NCBI RefSeq assembly: GCF_006442815.1
Contig: NZ_VFVL01000025.1
Span: 1 to 64,000 of the forward strand
Source: Mesorhizobium sp. B2-4-3
GTDB lineage: Bacteria > Pseudomonadota > Alphaproteobacteria > Rhizobiales > Rhizobiaceae
Length of the DNA stretch: 64,000 nucleotides
Reading direction: 5' to 3'
In this document: positions 1 to 9,282 of the stretch, one piece after another
Numbering within the stretch: the stretch's first letter is position 1
Layout: each line of letters starts with the position of its first letter
Program-made: the position numbers and the translations under genes
Notes under the pieces: model-generated
What the model was told of the DNA's origin: nothing
The model's database searches: none
What the model saw: the letters and a program-made list of their open reading frames with translations, nothing else

Positions 1-846
1 GTTCCTATTGGAGTCCCTGAAATGCCCATAGACCTCCTTCAAGCTTGCGCTGGCCGGAGTTCCTCGCACAAGAGCAAACAGGTCATAGTAGGGCTTGAAG
101 CGCCTTGCATCGGAGTTGAGCTTCCACTTCCATCGCCACTTCCAACTCAGTTCCGACTGTCGGTTGTTTTGATCAGTTACGGTTCTGTCAATAACGAACC
201 TGAAGATGTGATTGTTGCAGGCCTTTACGAATTGCTGGAGGGCGTCCGCAATGGCAGCAAGATCATCTCCCGACGCCGAGAAGATCGCGCCTACCAGATG
301 TCCATGCCGAGGAAGCCCCAAGTCGTGCGCGTTCTTGTGCCCAAGGTAGCCAAAACGATGAACACAGCAATGTCTTAGATGGCAAATGCGATCGTACGTG
401 ACCATGGCTGCTTCGATTTCCGTCGGCAGGTGTTTCATGCCGATTTCGTTGAGCCTTGCCTTGAGTTCCTTCACTGACGCAAAGGAGTCCTCATAGAGGG
501 CTTCGGCCAAACTATCGCGGTGCACAGCCATCGCCACTGAGAACAGTAGCTGCTTCTGGCCTAGGGCCTGCATAGTGATTTCGTCAATGTGAGCGAGGCG
601 ACTCAGCAGGGTGCGGAAGTATGTCTCAACCGCGGAAAGGTAACCAAGCACAACGACGGAGCACAGTTCTGGGCTGGGATCGCCTTCGGGCGCGGCGTTG
701 GAGAGAATCCTGTTGATCGCGTTCGTGTTGATAATGAATTTGTCGATCGGACTCAGCGTCTCGCCAACGGTTCGGAACAGGCGAGTGGTGTCGATCGCCG
801 GAATAGGATTGACCTCCACCAGAGGTGGCACGATGTGGCTGCTCAC
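1..846 (-). CDS. HEPN-like protein, cargo gene 3 of the Tn7-like element (3' end outside window)
   Basis: The minus-strand frame is open for all 282 codons from a GTG at 846 to the window edge, with no stop, so this is a real gene cut by the window. The GTG overlaps the stop of the upstream ATPase (GTGA), which suggests translational coupling. Residues 158-163 read RHCCVH, an R-x4-H motif preceded by a helical stretch (YDRICHL), the hallmark of HEPN RNase domains. The rest is mostly helical with no membrane segment or signal peptide. HEPN proteins are often RNase effectors in toxin-antitoxin and anti-phage systems. The HEPN call rests on this one motif and the context. A helical protein without catalysis is the alternative. 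Confidence 0.6.
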   Translation of the reverse strand, partial: MSSHIVPPLVEVNPIPAIDTTRLFRTVGETLSPIDKFIINTNAINRILSNAAPEGDPSPELCSVVVLGYLSAVETYFRTLLSRLAHIDEITMQALGQKQLLFSVAMAVHRDSLAEALYEDSFASVKELKARLNEIGMKHLPTEIEAAMVTYDRICHLRHCCVHRFGYLGHKNAHDLGLPRHGHLVGAIFSASGDDLAAIADALQQFVKACNNHIFRFVIDRTVTDQNNRQSELSWKWRWKWKLNSDARRFKPYYDLFALVRGTPASASLKEVYGHFRDSNRN

Positions 847-2588
847 GACATCATCTCGTCGACGTAGGCTTCGACGCGGCCAAGAATCCTGTCGGATCTT
901 GCCTTGGCGATGTTGGGAATCTTGCGCAATTCGGTGCCTGGATCACGAAATGAACGCAGGTCTCCGACCGTCCGGATGTTCGCACTTTCCATCTTCGAGA
1001 TCAGGAAATCGGTGAGACCGGGCACACCATTAATTTCCATCGCCATGATCCGCGTGTAGATAAGTTCGTCGACAAGCTTGTTTCCGCAGTTCTGGCAGAA
1101 CTTCTGCTTCGCGTTGTCCCGAGGAGTTTGACAAGCCTGACAAGGCGGGAGGTCGAGCTTCAGGTTTTCGTCTACACCCTGTTCCGCGAAGATCGTCTTG
1201 AACTTCCGACGGACGGGATGCTTTTCGTTCGGCCGATCGATGAAGTCGACGATACTGCCCAGCGAAGTACCGCGTTCGCCGGCGGAGAACGCTCGGGCGG
1301 CGATAAGCGCGGCGAGATGCGGCGTGAATCTCCGGTATTGTCGATCCCGACCGTGAGAGACATCCTCCTCCCTGTACAGAAGGCCAGCCTCCGCCAGGAG
1401 ATCCACCATACGGGTTGTGAGCGGCTCGAAGTCATCGGCGTCGATGCCGAACGTCGTGGATTTTACGTTCTTGCCCTTGAGTTCTTCGTTGCGAGCCGTC
1501 ATGGCGGTAACCACTCCGTCGAAAAACCGTTCCCCGACCCGGATCAAAGTCTTCAGCTCAACGACCTTCTCACCCAAGGACTGGAACTCGCGAATCCTGT
1601 TGTCGCGATGAGCCCGGATAGCCTTGGTGACGATGGCGGCGAGGCCCGTCTTAGTCGGCTTGGCTGCGTGAACGGAACGCAGAAGCGTCAGGTAGGCACG
1701 GGGAATACCGAACGCAGCATATTGCAGCAGGGTATTCGCCTCCGGCGTGACGGATTCGAGCCCTTCGCGATAACGCCGCTCCGCGATGGTCTGCATCATG
1801 GAGCGATATGCTGGGTCCCCAACCGCTGCCCAGGCGGAAATTGTGCGGCCTTCGTGGTCCGCATGGAACCTGGTACCGAACACCGTTGTGCCAGGGTAAA
1901 TCGAGCACTTGGGGGCAATCTCAGGCGATTTTACCACCCGCAGGATGTCCAGGAATTCAGTCATGAACGCCGGAGTCAACGTCAGTGCCGCGTCGTCAAG
2001 CAGGAGAACCGCTCTCTTCCTGCGACTACGCCGGGCCAGGCCAATCAGCGCCCCCTGAACAGCCTGTACTGAGAGCTTGCGGTGAAGCTCCTCGTCCTCG
2101 CTGTCCAACTCGAAGTTCCGTTCGAGATTTTTGATCAGTTTTTCGAGCTGCTCTGGATCGGCGACCAGTTCCTGCCCGTTGTCCAGTTGCTGGTCACCAG
2201 TGATACGGTTGAAAGTTTCGTACGCTGCAAACAGGATTCGCGCCAGAATCCACGAATGAAAGAGGCTGTGCGCGTCGCTTCGGGTGCGGGACCATGGTTC
2301 CAGACTTAGATATCGATTGAGTGACGTGTACACGCAAAACGGTCGGGACGAATCCTCCAAGCATTCCAGCCACGCATATCGCATGAGATGCGTCTTCCCG
2401 CAGCCGCGAGGGCCTACCAGCAGTACGAGCCCCTTTGCGCAGAGGTGCTTGACCACCTCGTCGAATTGATCTCCGGTGGCTGTGCCGGACTTTATGACAG
2501 CCTCTTCGACATGGTCAGCACGTTCTTCGAAAGAGTCGTCCAGAACCTCATCGAACTCCTGATCGTTTCCGACAGCTGCCTCGCTCAT
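843..2588 (-). CDS. P-loop ATPase with C-terminal zinc ribbon and helix-hairpin-helix
   Basis: The product has 581 residues. Walker A GPRGCGKT lies at 59-66 and a Walker B-like VLLLDD at about 194-199, in a fold resembling ORC/Cdc6 or STAND-type ATPases. A four-cysteine zinc ribbon follows (C483, C486, C498, C501), then a helix-hairpin-helix-like segment at about 520-575, both suited to nucleic-acid binding. The ATG at 2588 was chosen because it overlaps the methyltransferase stop as ATGA; the longer upstream frame is methyltransferase shadow. The stop overlaps the HEPN-like gene by GTGA. In this setting the ATPase probably senses or remodels DNA and controls the other two proteins. That role is inferred; the family is not one I can name. 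Confidence 0.8.
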   Translation of the reverse strand: MSEAAVGNDQEFDEVLDDSFEERADHVEEAVIKSGTATGDQFDEVVKHLCAKGLVLLVGPRGCGKTHLMRYAWLECLEDSSRPFCVYTSLNRYLSLEPWSRTRSDAHSLFHSWILARILFAAYETFNRITGDQQLDNGQELVADPEQLEKLIKNLERNFELDSEDEELHRKLSVQAVQGALIGLARRSRRKRAVLLLDDAALTLTPAFMTEFLDILRVVKSPEIAPKCSIYPGTTVFGTRFHADHEGRTISAWAAVGDPAYRSMMQTIAERRYREGLESVTPEANTLLQYAAFGIPRAYLTLLRSVHAAKPTKTGLAAIVTKAIRAHRDNRIREFQSLGEKVVELKTLIRVGERFFDGVVTAMTARNEELKGKNVKSTTFGIDADDFEPLTTRMVDLLAEAGLLYREEDVSHGRDRQYRRFTPHLAALIAARAFSAGERGTSLGSIVDFIDRPNEKHPVRRKFKTIFAEQGVDENLKLDLPPCQACQTPRDNAKQKFCQNCGNKLVDELIYTRIMAMEINGVPGLTDFLISKMESANIRTVGDLRSFRDPGTELRKIPNIAKARSDRILGRVEAYVDEMMS

Positions 2589-3874
2589 GCGGTTTCGAGC
2601 TCCAGGTCCAGAAGGTCTTCCTTGTTTAACATCCGCGCGCCTACTCCTCGAGAGGCACAGACCAGGGCGGCCTGACCATTCGCTGACATTAAGGCGCGCG
2701 CTACCGAGCTGCGCCACATCGCCGGCACGCGAATGCGGTAAACGCAGTCGGTCATAACGGCCCGGCCCTCGATGACCAAGCAAACCTTGCGATGTAATTC
2801 CCGATCGACGCGAGCAAGAAGGATGTCGCCAGGTTCCGCAATACGTCGGCCGAGACGGTCTTGTCCTAGACGCTCGCGGGATAGCCTATAAGCAAGGGGA
2901 TCGGCCTGCACGAAGCCGTTTGTATGGAAGACAGGATCACAGCATTCGCGCGCTTCGGACGATGAGAGTGAGCCTCTTGTAATGTCCGCATGGATTTCTC
3001 GGAGTGTGAACCTGTGGCCTGTCGTTGCCGTTCGCAAGCCGTAATAGCCATAGTCCATCCGAGCCTCGGCGGCCGAAGAAGAAATGGATAGCGGAGACGA
3101 GACGCCGTTGGCACCGAGGTTGCTGATATCGACGTCCTCGCCTCTCCCAAGTTCATTGCGGAAGACGATGACATGAGCCTGGGCTTCGGTTCCTCGGAAT
3201 GACCCGCGGGGAAGCTGGACGACCCTCATAACGCGCACCCGCCTCAGCAGGGCCTCCCTTACGGCCCGCGAGCGACGCGCTGAGATCAGGCCGTCCGGCA
3301 CGATGATACCGACCTCAGCGCCGGGTTCGGCAAGTCGCAGGATCTGCGCCAAGAACATGATGTCGGACGGTAGGGCCTCAGCCGGTACAGCACGAAGGTC
3401 TGCGAGGCCTGCCTCCGAAAGGATCCGGGCAAACCCGTCACGCCAGCGAATCTTTGCGTATGGAGGATTGCAGACTGCAAGATCGAAAAGAGGCCCACCA
3501 ATCAATTCTGGCAGGTTTTCGTCGAGCACGTCCGCCACAAGATGGCTGTGCGCGAGATGACCGGCCGAGGCCATGCCAAGCCGAATGTTCTCTTCGGCGC
3601 CGAAATCCAGATCTACCGTTTGTATTCGAGCATCCGTCCAACGTTGGGCGGCAGCTACGGTGAGCGAGCCCCCTCCAGAACCCAAATCCAGAATCGAACT
3701 GGCATGCCGACGATCGAGGAGGCTCACGAAAGCCTGACCTATACTTGGGTCGGTATAGTACCGCCCCAAGGGATCACGTCCCGAGCCGAACTCCTGATGC
3801 ATTTCCCCACTCACAGTAAATTGGTTCGCAAGAATCGGAGACGCGTCCCTTGCCCTCATTGGATCATTTTCCAA
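2585..3874 (-). CDS. N6-adenine DNA methyltransferase with C-terminal target-recognition-like region
   Basis: SAM-binding motif I is DLGSGGG at residues 63-69 and the catalytic motif IV is NPPY at 136-139, the signature of class I N6-adenine or N4-cytosine methylases. The last 130 residues resemble a half target-recognition domain of type I or type IIG enzymes. No nuclease domain is visible, so it is not a complete type IIG enzyme. The start is uncertain: TTG at 3874 lies just after GGAGG, while ATG at 3859 is the alternative. The gene follows tniQ by about 70 bases and overlaps the ATPase gene by ATGA. Likely role: marks host DNA or sets the target specificity of the cassette. Confidence 0.85.
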   Translation of the reverse strand: MENDPMRARDASPILANQFTVSGEMHQEFGSGRDPLGRYYTDPSIGQAFVSLLDRRHASSILDLGSGGGSLTVAAAQRWTDARIQTVDLDFGAEENIRLGMASAGHLAHSHLVADVLDENLPELIGGPLFDLAVCNPPYAKIRWRDGFARILSEAGLADLRAVPAEALPSDIMFLAQILRLAEPGAEVGIIVPDGLISARRSRAVREALLRRVRVMRVVQLPRGSFRGTEAQAHVIVFRNELGRGEDVDISNLGANGVSSPLSISSSAAEARMDYGYYGLRTATTGHRFTLREIHADITRGSLSSSEARECCDPVFHTNGFVQADPLAYRLSRERLGQDRLGRRIAEPGDILLARVDRELHRKVCLVIEGRAVMTDCVYRIRVPAMWRSSVARALMSANGQAALVCASRGVGARMLNKEDLLDLELETA

Positions 3875-3943
3875 TGGCCTCCGAGTTACAAGAGGCGGGC
3901 GCGAGGCAGTGGCAAGTCGGCGCTGTCATACATGTAGCTGCCT

Positions 3944-5944
3944 TCATCGGCCAGAACTGATCTGAACGGCACCGGGTTCGGACAAGGCGCACTTGGGCAC
4001 AAGTGCTTTCCTTTTTCGAAGTTGTTTCAGGACGGATGCTCTGTCGTAGACCCAGGCGTTCGGGGAGCTGATCTCGAACCGCTCAATGTCCGATCTGTCA
4101 TAGAAGAACGCGCCGATCTTTCCCGGAACCAGGTTCGGTACGATTCTGGCCAGCTGGAGAAGGGCGCGGACTCTCTTGTGATGCATGCCGGTCTTCTGGC
4201 AGAGCTCTCCAAGCGAGACGAAGCGTGACTTGAATGCCTCTGCGCTATCCCTCGAGACCACCGGAATCACGCGCCTTGCATCGGGACTGAATTCCTCGAC
4301 TAGCGTGAGGTGGCCTGCCTCGATCAGCCTGTTCACGACGCGCTCATGTGTACCGGGAAGGAATGCCTCGGCCTCCGCCTTGGTGAGATTGGTGCGCGTC
4401 CCGCTTGAGCGCACCACCTGCGTCACCTCGTCGGCGTCGAGCAGCAACGCCATGTAATCATACCTGCCAGCCAGCCGTCCTTTCCACGTGAGCTTTCCCG
4501 TGAAAATCATGTCAAGGAGGTCAGGAATGGTACAAGTGGCCGCACGCCGCGCGCCGGTTACGTCAACCTGGCGTTCCGCCGGCTCGGAAATCTCCTGGGA
4601 GCCGTCGAATAGCCGATCTCGCAGTGCCGCGACATCGGCCTTCGAGAAGCGGCGCTTCGCGTTCCGTCTGCTGCCGGTTCCGGCCAGCCCGATCAGATAT
4701 CCCTGGGCGACCAGTTCCTTCAGATGCAGTCGCGGAACGCCGAGCAAGCGCTCGACCTCCGGTGCGGTGATCGCGTCCTTCAACTCTGCGACTACGCGAC
4801 TGACCTCCTCGGACTTGACGAGGATGCGATGGTCCATGACCCCGGAATGGTCCGCGGCCTCGTTGATGCCCATTCGCGTGAAAAGCCGACGGATGCTCAG
4901 GGCATGCATTCCGGAATCACGGGCCGCGGTTCGGACGGTATGAACCTTGCGCTTGCCTGCGATTTCGCCAAGGACGTCGGTGCCCGGCTCGATCGGCATA
5001 GTCTCGAGCGCGAACCTGCGCACCGCGTCTCGGAGCTTGCCGTAAGCCGGATCGCCGACCGTCTTCTGCAGGAGACCATAGGCATAGCCATAGGTGTCGC
5101 GCGGTCCCCAGAAACCCCTGGTCGAGGCCTGTCCACCGTTGAGCCGTTCGAGGAGGGTTCGCAGAGAGTCCTCGCCGGCGCTGGCGATGCGATAGCCTTC
5201 GTCGGCGGCTTGCGCCCAGTCTGATGTGGTGAAGCGCGCGACTTGGACCTTGGGCGGGTGCAACGACGACACGCCGAGCGCTTCGCAGAATGGAGCAGCG
5301 ACGTAAAGAGGGAGGTCGTCGAGCCAGTTTTCCGTTGAACGGAGACCACGGAGCCGGCCCTGCAGCCATAGCTGGAAGGGAGAGGTGGCTGCGAACAAAG
5401 CCTGGGCGGCAGCCTGCCGCAGGGTTGGGACCAGGCTCTCAATCGTACCGCTGAAATCGAAGGGGGCGAAGGGTGTGCGCGTGGGATTCGTCGTCGTGAG
5501 GAAGACGTTATGCAGGGGACATGAACGGAAGTGCGAAAGCGTCCATTCGAGCCGAAGCCATGGCCTGCTGGAGGCCGGCCCTTCGTATCGGTTCATGTCC
5601 TCGAGCGCGCACCGCGGGCAATAGCGGAAATAGGTTCGGTTGACCGCCAGCCGGACTAAGGTTTCACCAGCGACTTCGAATAGCTTTTCAGTCGTGCGGA
5701 CGGGTGTGTACCGAAGCAGCCGCGCGGGATCGGCCCGCCCCAGAATGGCCACGTCCCGTACCGCCGAGGCGATGCCCAAATCCAGGCTTCGCTGCCGAAT
5801 GCTCATGTCGCGAAGGAGGTCCTTCAGCGATCTGCCATTCAGCGCAGCGAGGCGGGAGGCGAAGCCAGCCGCAGGCTCCAGCTCCTCAAGCTGGTAGGAA
5901 AATCCAAGCGGCCCGAGAATCCAACCGTTCGTCCTCACAATCAC
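3944..5944 (-). CDS. tniQ: TniQ/TnsD-family target-selection protein
   Basis: The 666-residue protein has the TniQ N-terminal zinc-finger pattern: CPRC at 109-112, H138, C142 and H145 (WTLSHFRSCPLHNV). The long C-terminal half has several winged-helix-like repeats, for example around residues 310-350 and 390-450. Short TniQ proteins of Tn5053 are about 400 residues. A protein of this size is TnsD-like, and TnsD proteins bind a specific attachment sequence, so this element probably targets a defined chromosomal site. The start is a GTG at 5944 overlapping the tnsC stop (GTGA). It is the fourth gene of the transposition operon. Confidence 0.92.
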   Translation of the reverse strand: MIVRTNGWILGPLGFSYQLEELEPAAGFASRLAALNGRSLKDLLRDMSIRQRSLDLGIASAVRDVAILGRADPARLLRYTPVRTTEKLFEVAGETLVRLAVNRTYFRYCPRCALEDMNRYEGPASSRPWLRLEWTLSHFRSCPLHNVFLTTTNPTRTPFAPFDFSGTIESLVPTLRQAAAQALFAATSPFQLWLQGRLRGLRSTENWLDDLPLYVAAPFCEALGVSSLHPPKVQVARFTTSDWAQAADEGYRIASAGEDSLRTLLERLNGGQASTRGFWGPRDTYGYAYGLLQKTVGDPAYGKLRDAVRRFALETMPIEPGTDVLGEIAGKRKVHTVRTAARDSGMHALSIRRLFTRMGINEAADHSGVMDHRILVKSEEVSRVVAELKDAITAPEVERLLGVPRLHLKELVAQGYLIGLAGTGSRRNAKRRFSKADVAALRDRLFDGSQEISEPAERQVDVTGARRAATCTIPDLLDMIFTGKLTWKGRLAGRYDYMALLLDADEVTQVVRSSGTRTNLTKAEAEAFLPGTHERVVNRLIEAGHLTLVEEFSPDARRVIPVVSRDSAEAFKSRFVSLGELCQKTGMHHKRVRALLQLARIVPNLVPGKIGAFFYDRSDIERFEISSPNAWVYDRASVLKQLRKRKALVPKCALSEPGAVQISSGR

Positions 5945-6981
5945 TCGTCCTCGATCAAGAAAAGGCCTGGCTCAAGCCGGTTCCAGTCGTCCACAAGGAA
6001 AGGGTTCATGTGGTCGTATCCACGGGCCTGCGAATGGTCGATGTATGCGTAGGCGAAGTGATCGCGCGTGAGGGTAGTTGCGTTCCTCAGTGCAGCCTGC
6101 TCGATCCCGGCGAGGACCACCTGTGCGATGCGCCCGTACCGATACCTGGCGACATGGGCAATGCGGTCTGGAATGTCGCTCTCGGTGATTGCGCGATAGC
6201 CGAGCCCCACCGCGTCGCACATGGCAGTGACAATGTTGAGGATCAGGATACGCTCCTCGGGAAGCGTGACGTCCGGCAGGTGCAAATGCCGTGACCGCCG
6301 CTCGATCTGATGGTCAAGCTTGCCAAGTGCGGTGATGCCGGGCATCCCCGACATGACGAAGCTCACCGGCCACGGCTTGTAGTTCATCACTCCCTTGATC
6401 GCCTTCCTGATTGAATCCCGCTCCCTGTCGGATTCAGTGAGCTTCAACAGGTGCTGCGTTTCGTCGATATGGATGAGCAGGATCTTCCGCAGGTGCAATT
6501 GCTCGGGCAGGATATCCCATACTTCACCCTGCTCGTATTTCCGCGTGATCTTGTATCCGGCCTCTTTCAGGATGTTCAGGCCTAAGAACTTGAGGGTAGA
6601 AGGTCCCATCAACGTGTGGCTGATAACGGGTTGGATAAGTCCGTACGATCTCTGGATCGGAGCCAGGGTAGCGTTCCCTGCGAGGATACGTTCAACGAGG
6701 GCGGTCTTGCCGGCGCCGCTTTCGCCGGTGACGAACAAGACGCGTCCGTCGTCTCGCCGGCCAGCTTTCTTTGCGAGCATCATCGCCACGAAGCGGGAAA
6801 GAAGCTCCTTGGCGCCCTGGTCGCGTCCGCAACTGACATAGACGCTCTTGGCCAGCTCGAGCGCCGCTTTGACGCGCTTCTCCTCGTTGGTCAGACGTTC
6901 GGAGACGGCGTCGAGAAAGTCGTCGTCCGACGCGGCGTCATTCCATTCCGATGCCGGCTCGATGTCTTTCGTGGCCGTCAT
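5941..6981 (-). CDS. tnsC: TniB/TnsC-like AAA+ ATPase of transposition
   Basis: The 346-residue AAA+ protein carries Walker A GESGAGKT (86-93) and Walker B LLIHIDE (167-173), with the overall TniB pattern. In Tn7 systems TnsC links the target complex (TnsD/TniQ) to the transposase, stimulates integration and enforces target immunity. The ATG at 6981 overlaps the tnsB stop (ATGA), and the gene end overlaps tniQ (GTGA), so the set is translationally coupled. Confidence 0.93.
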   Translation of the reverse strand: MTATKDIEPASEWNDAASDDDFLDAVSERLTNEEKRVKAALELAKSVYVSCGRDQGAKELLSRFVAMMLAKKAGRRDDGRVLFVTGESGAGKTALVERILAGNATLAPIQRSYGLIQPVISHTLMGPSTLKFLGLNILKEAGYKITRKYEQGEVWDILPEQLHLRKILLIHIDETQHLLKLTESDRERDSIRKAIKGVMNYKPWPVSFVMSGMPGITALGKLDHQIERRSRHLHLPDVTLPEERILILNIVTAMCDAVGLGYRAITESDIPDRIAHVARYRYGRIAQVVLAGIEQAALRNATTLTRDHFAYAYIDHSQARGYDHMNPFLVDDWNRLEPGLFLIEDE

Positions 6982-9227
6982 TTATCTTCTCCGTCATAGA
7001 GGTTCAGGCTTCCGCCGAACGGCTTGGGCTTCGCTCTAGCCTCATGACTTTGTGGCGTGCTGGATTGGTCGGGACCGTCGCGCTTGGCCCGGCGCCTTGT
7101 CGCTGTCGCGACGAGTTCGCCCACCTGTCCGCCGTCGGTCTCCTCGGCCGCATGCTGGTCGGGGCCAAGCGCCGCTTGAGCGGCGAAGCGGATTCGCTTC
7201 TCCAGTATATCCAGGGCCTTCTCGGTGATCTCGTGGCTCGGGATCGCCGCCCTGTCCATGACCCCCCTGGAGAGATCCAGCAGATCCCGGTGCGCGCTGA
7301 TGCGGATAGGCCTTCCCAACTCCTCCTCTTGCTTCAGGAGGTCGCGGACAGCGCGTTTGCCGAGCAGGTGATCGGCCAGCGTCTTGCCTTTGAAACCTTG
7401 GTCGACGGCAGGAACCCGTAGGAAGTGCTGGTTCTCAGGGATGCCTTCGAGCCGTCCCCGGATGCGCTTTGGGATCAGGACGTACAAATGGCCGAGATCC
7501 TCGGGCTCGACGATGGCGTCTACCTTCTTCTGGCCGATCTTCATGTGAAGCGTCGTCAGTTCCGTCGAGTTGTACGAGATGCCGACGGACTCCACTCCAT
7601 GCTTGGTGATCGACCGCTGCCTGCGCGTCAGCCCGAAGGCCACGGCCAGCTGTTCATCAGAGGGAGAAGGCGGCAGCCCCGGCTTGGCGAGTTCCTCCCA
7701 CATTGCGTAGGGAGTTCGCCCCTCAAGGCCGCGATGTGGCCTCATGTGGTAATGGTCCACGATGAACCTGATGAGGCTCCTGTAGAACTCCCCGACGGTC
7801 AGCGAGGCGAGTTGTTCCGCGGGATAGTCGCCCTGTTTCACGACGTTGGAGAAGGAGCGTCCCGCGAAATAGCGACAGAGCCGCTTGATGACCCTGAAGA
7901 ACGCTTCGATCGTGCCTCGCTTGCGCGGATCCTGCTCCGGGACGACGCGGGGGACGCTGACCCTCGAAGCCGCAGTGTCGAATTCGCTACGAAATACGGG
8001 GCCGCCGTCCGTGGCCACGTTGAGCGGGCGGCCGTGCATGTGCCAGGACGCCGTCGCTCCCGCAGCATCGGCAAGTGCGCTCTTATCGATCATGACCGAC
8101 CTGAGGGCGCTCTTCGTCGCGGCGGTTGAGGGCGGGCCGAACGCGAGGTTGAAGCCAACGATGGCTCGCGACGCGCAGTCGATCCCTGCCGTGAAAGTCG
8201 TTCGGATGCGCGGCACGAGGCTGCGTTGCTTAGGCGTCAACGATTTCCAGAAGCTCGACTTGGCGACGAGCGTGTGGAGGTCGACCTCCCAGTCGTCCAT
8301 TTCGACGCGTCCTAACGCCTGCGTGACCTGCAATCCCCTACCGACGGGCGCGTATTTCCGAAAAGCGTAGTCGAGTCCTTTGCGGCCGGCGTCCACGATG
8401 AACGGATCGAGCAGGTGGATCTTGCGTCGAACGGCGTTGTGGCTCGCGTATACCTGCTGGTGTTTGGGCAGCTTCTTGTTGATGTCGTACATGGCGAGGT
8501 CCACGTTCTCGCAGATGTCGGCCATCCTGGGCTGCAGCAGGCTGGCGAATTTCCGGACCTCGATCGCGATCACGTCGGCGGCGCGAGGGTCCAGTTGATT
8601 GCGGTTGCCGCATTCGGAATAGTGCGGGCGCAGGCTCTCCATCCGGCAGTTGCCGCCGATGAAGCGCGCCAGCCATTTCTTCAGGGCGGAAGGACTAGGA
8701 TAGTCAAAGGCCTTGCGGACCTCGCCCTGAATCCTTCGCCCCGGCCGCCTGCGCTCTCCGAACGTGTCGAGGTACCATCGATCCATGCGATCGTGGTTCT
8801 GCTCAATGAACCGAGCGAAGTCATCGATGATGCGGCGTGGGCGCCAATGCCCTTGCACGTTCGCGGCGGCGTCCAGGAAACGGACGCACCATTCTTTCTT
8901 CCAAGCGAGTGTCCTAAGTTCCTCCTCAGACAGGTCGGTCAAGTCGGAGTCGTCGAACCGCACACGCAGGATAGCCAAGGCTTTCGAATAGTAGCCCTCG
9001 TCGATGCGGATACGCTTCGACCGGATCAGCGCGTTGATCTCCTTGTCGGACTTCGTGACGAGGTAGTCTTCCGCGATCAGGTCGCCTGTCACGGGCTGGA
9101 GCACGTGCGTGTCCTTGACCTTCCTTTCGACCCTGAAGGATTGGCCATCGATGAGCAGCCTATCGTGGCGGCCAAACAGATGGGCTCTCTCGGCACTTGT
9201 TGCCGAGGCAGGATTCAATACTTTCAT
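6978..9227 (-). CDS. tnsB: TnsB/TniA-like DDE transposase
   Basis: The 749-residue protein has a retroviral-integrase-type core. The likely catalytic triad is D311/D312 in EMDDWEVD, D407 in VATDGGP and E441 in KRGTIEAFF, followed by a Mu-type C-terminal barrel and a basic tail. N-terminal helix-turn-helix domains bind transposon ends in this family. TnsB cuts and joins the 3' transposon ends. The ATG at 9227 is 55 bases downstream of the tnsA stop, and the gene ends in an ATGA overlap with tnsC. Confidence 0.94.
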   Translation of the reverse strand: MKVLNPASATSAERAHLFGRHDRLLIDGQSFRVERKVKDTHVLQPVTGDLIAEDYLVTKSDKEINALIRSKRIRIDEGYYSKALAILRVRFDDSDLTDLSEEELRTLAWKKEWCVRFLDAAANVQGHWRPRRIIDDFARFIEQNHDRMDRWYLDTFGERRRPGRRIQGEVRKAFDYPSPSALKKWLARFIGGNCRMESLRPHYSECGNRNQLDPRAADVIAIEVRKFASLLQPRMADICENVDLAMYDINKKLPKHQQVYASHNAVRRKIHLLDPFIVDAGRKGLDYAFRKYAPVGRGLQVTQALGRVEMDDWEVDLHTLVAKSSFWKSLTPKQRSLVPRIRTTFTAGIDCASRAIVGFNLAFGPPSTAATKSALRSVMIDKSALADAAGATASWHMHGRPLNVATDGGPVFRSEFDTAASRVSVPRVVPEQDPRKRGTIEAFFRVIKRLCRYFAGRSFSNVVKQGDYPAEQLASLTVGEFYRSLIRFIVDHYHMRPHRGLEGRTPYAMWEELAKPGLPPSPSDEQLAVAFGLTRRQRSITKHGVESVGISYNSTELTTLHMKIGQKKVDAIVEPEDLGHLYVLIPKRIRGRLEGIPENQHFLRVPAVDQGFKGKTLADHLLGKRAVRDLLKQEEELGRPIRISAHRDLLDLSRGVMDRAAIPSHEITEKALDILEKRIRFAAQAALGPDQHAAEETDGGQVGELVATATRRRAKRDGPDQSSTPQSHEARAKPKPFGGSLNLYDGEDK

Positions 9228-9282
9228 GCCTCCCCCCTTTTGTTGTTTTCTTTTGCCGTATCAAGCTTCTGTGATGAATGGA

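Noticed and set aside
22..378. Plus-strand frame of 118 codons at the left edge
   Set aside because: It is opposite the fully open minus-strand frame of the HEPN-like gene, which has coupling to its neighbour and better codon use.
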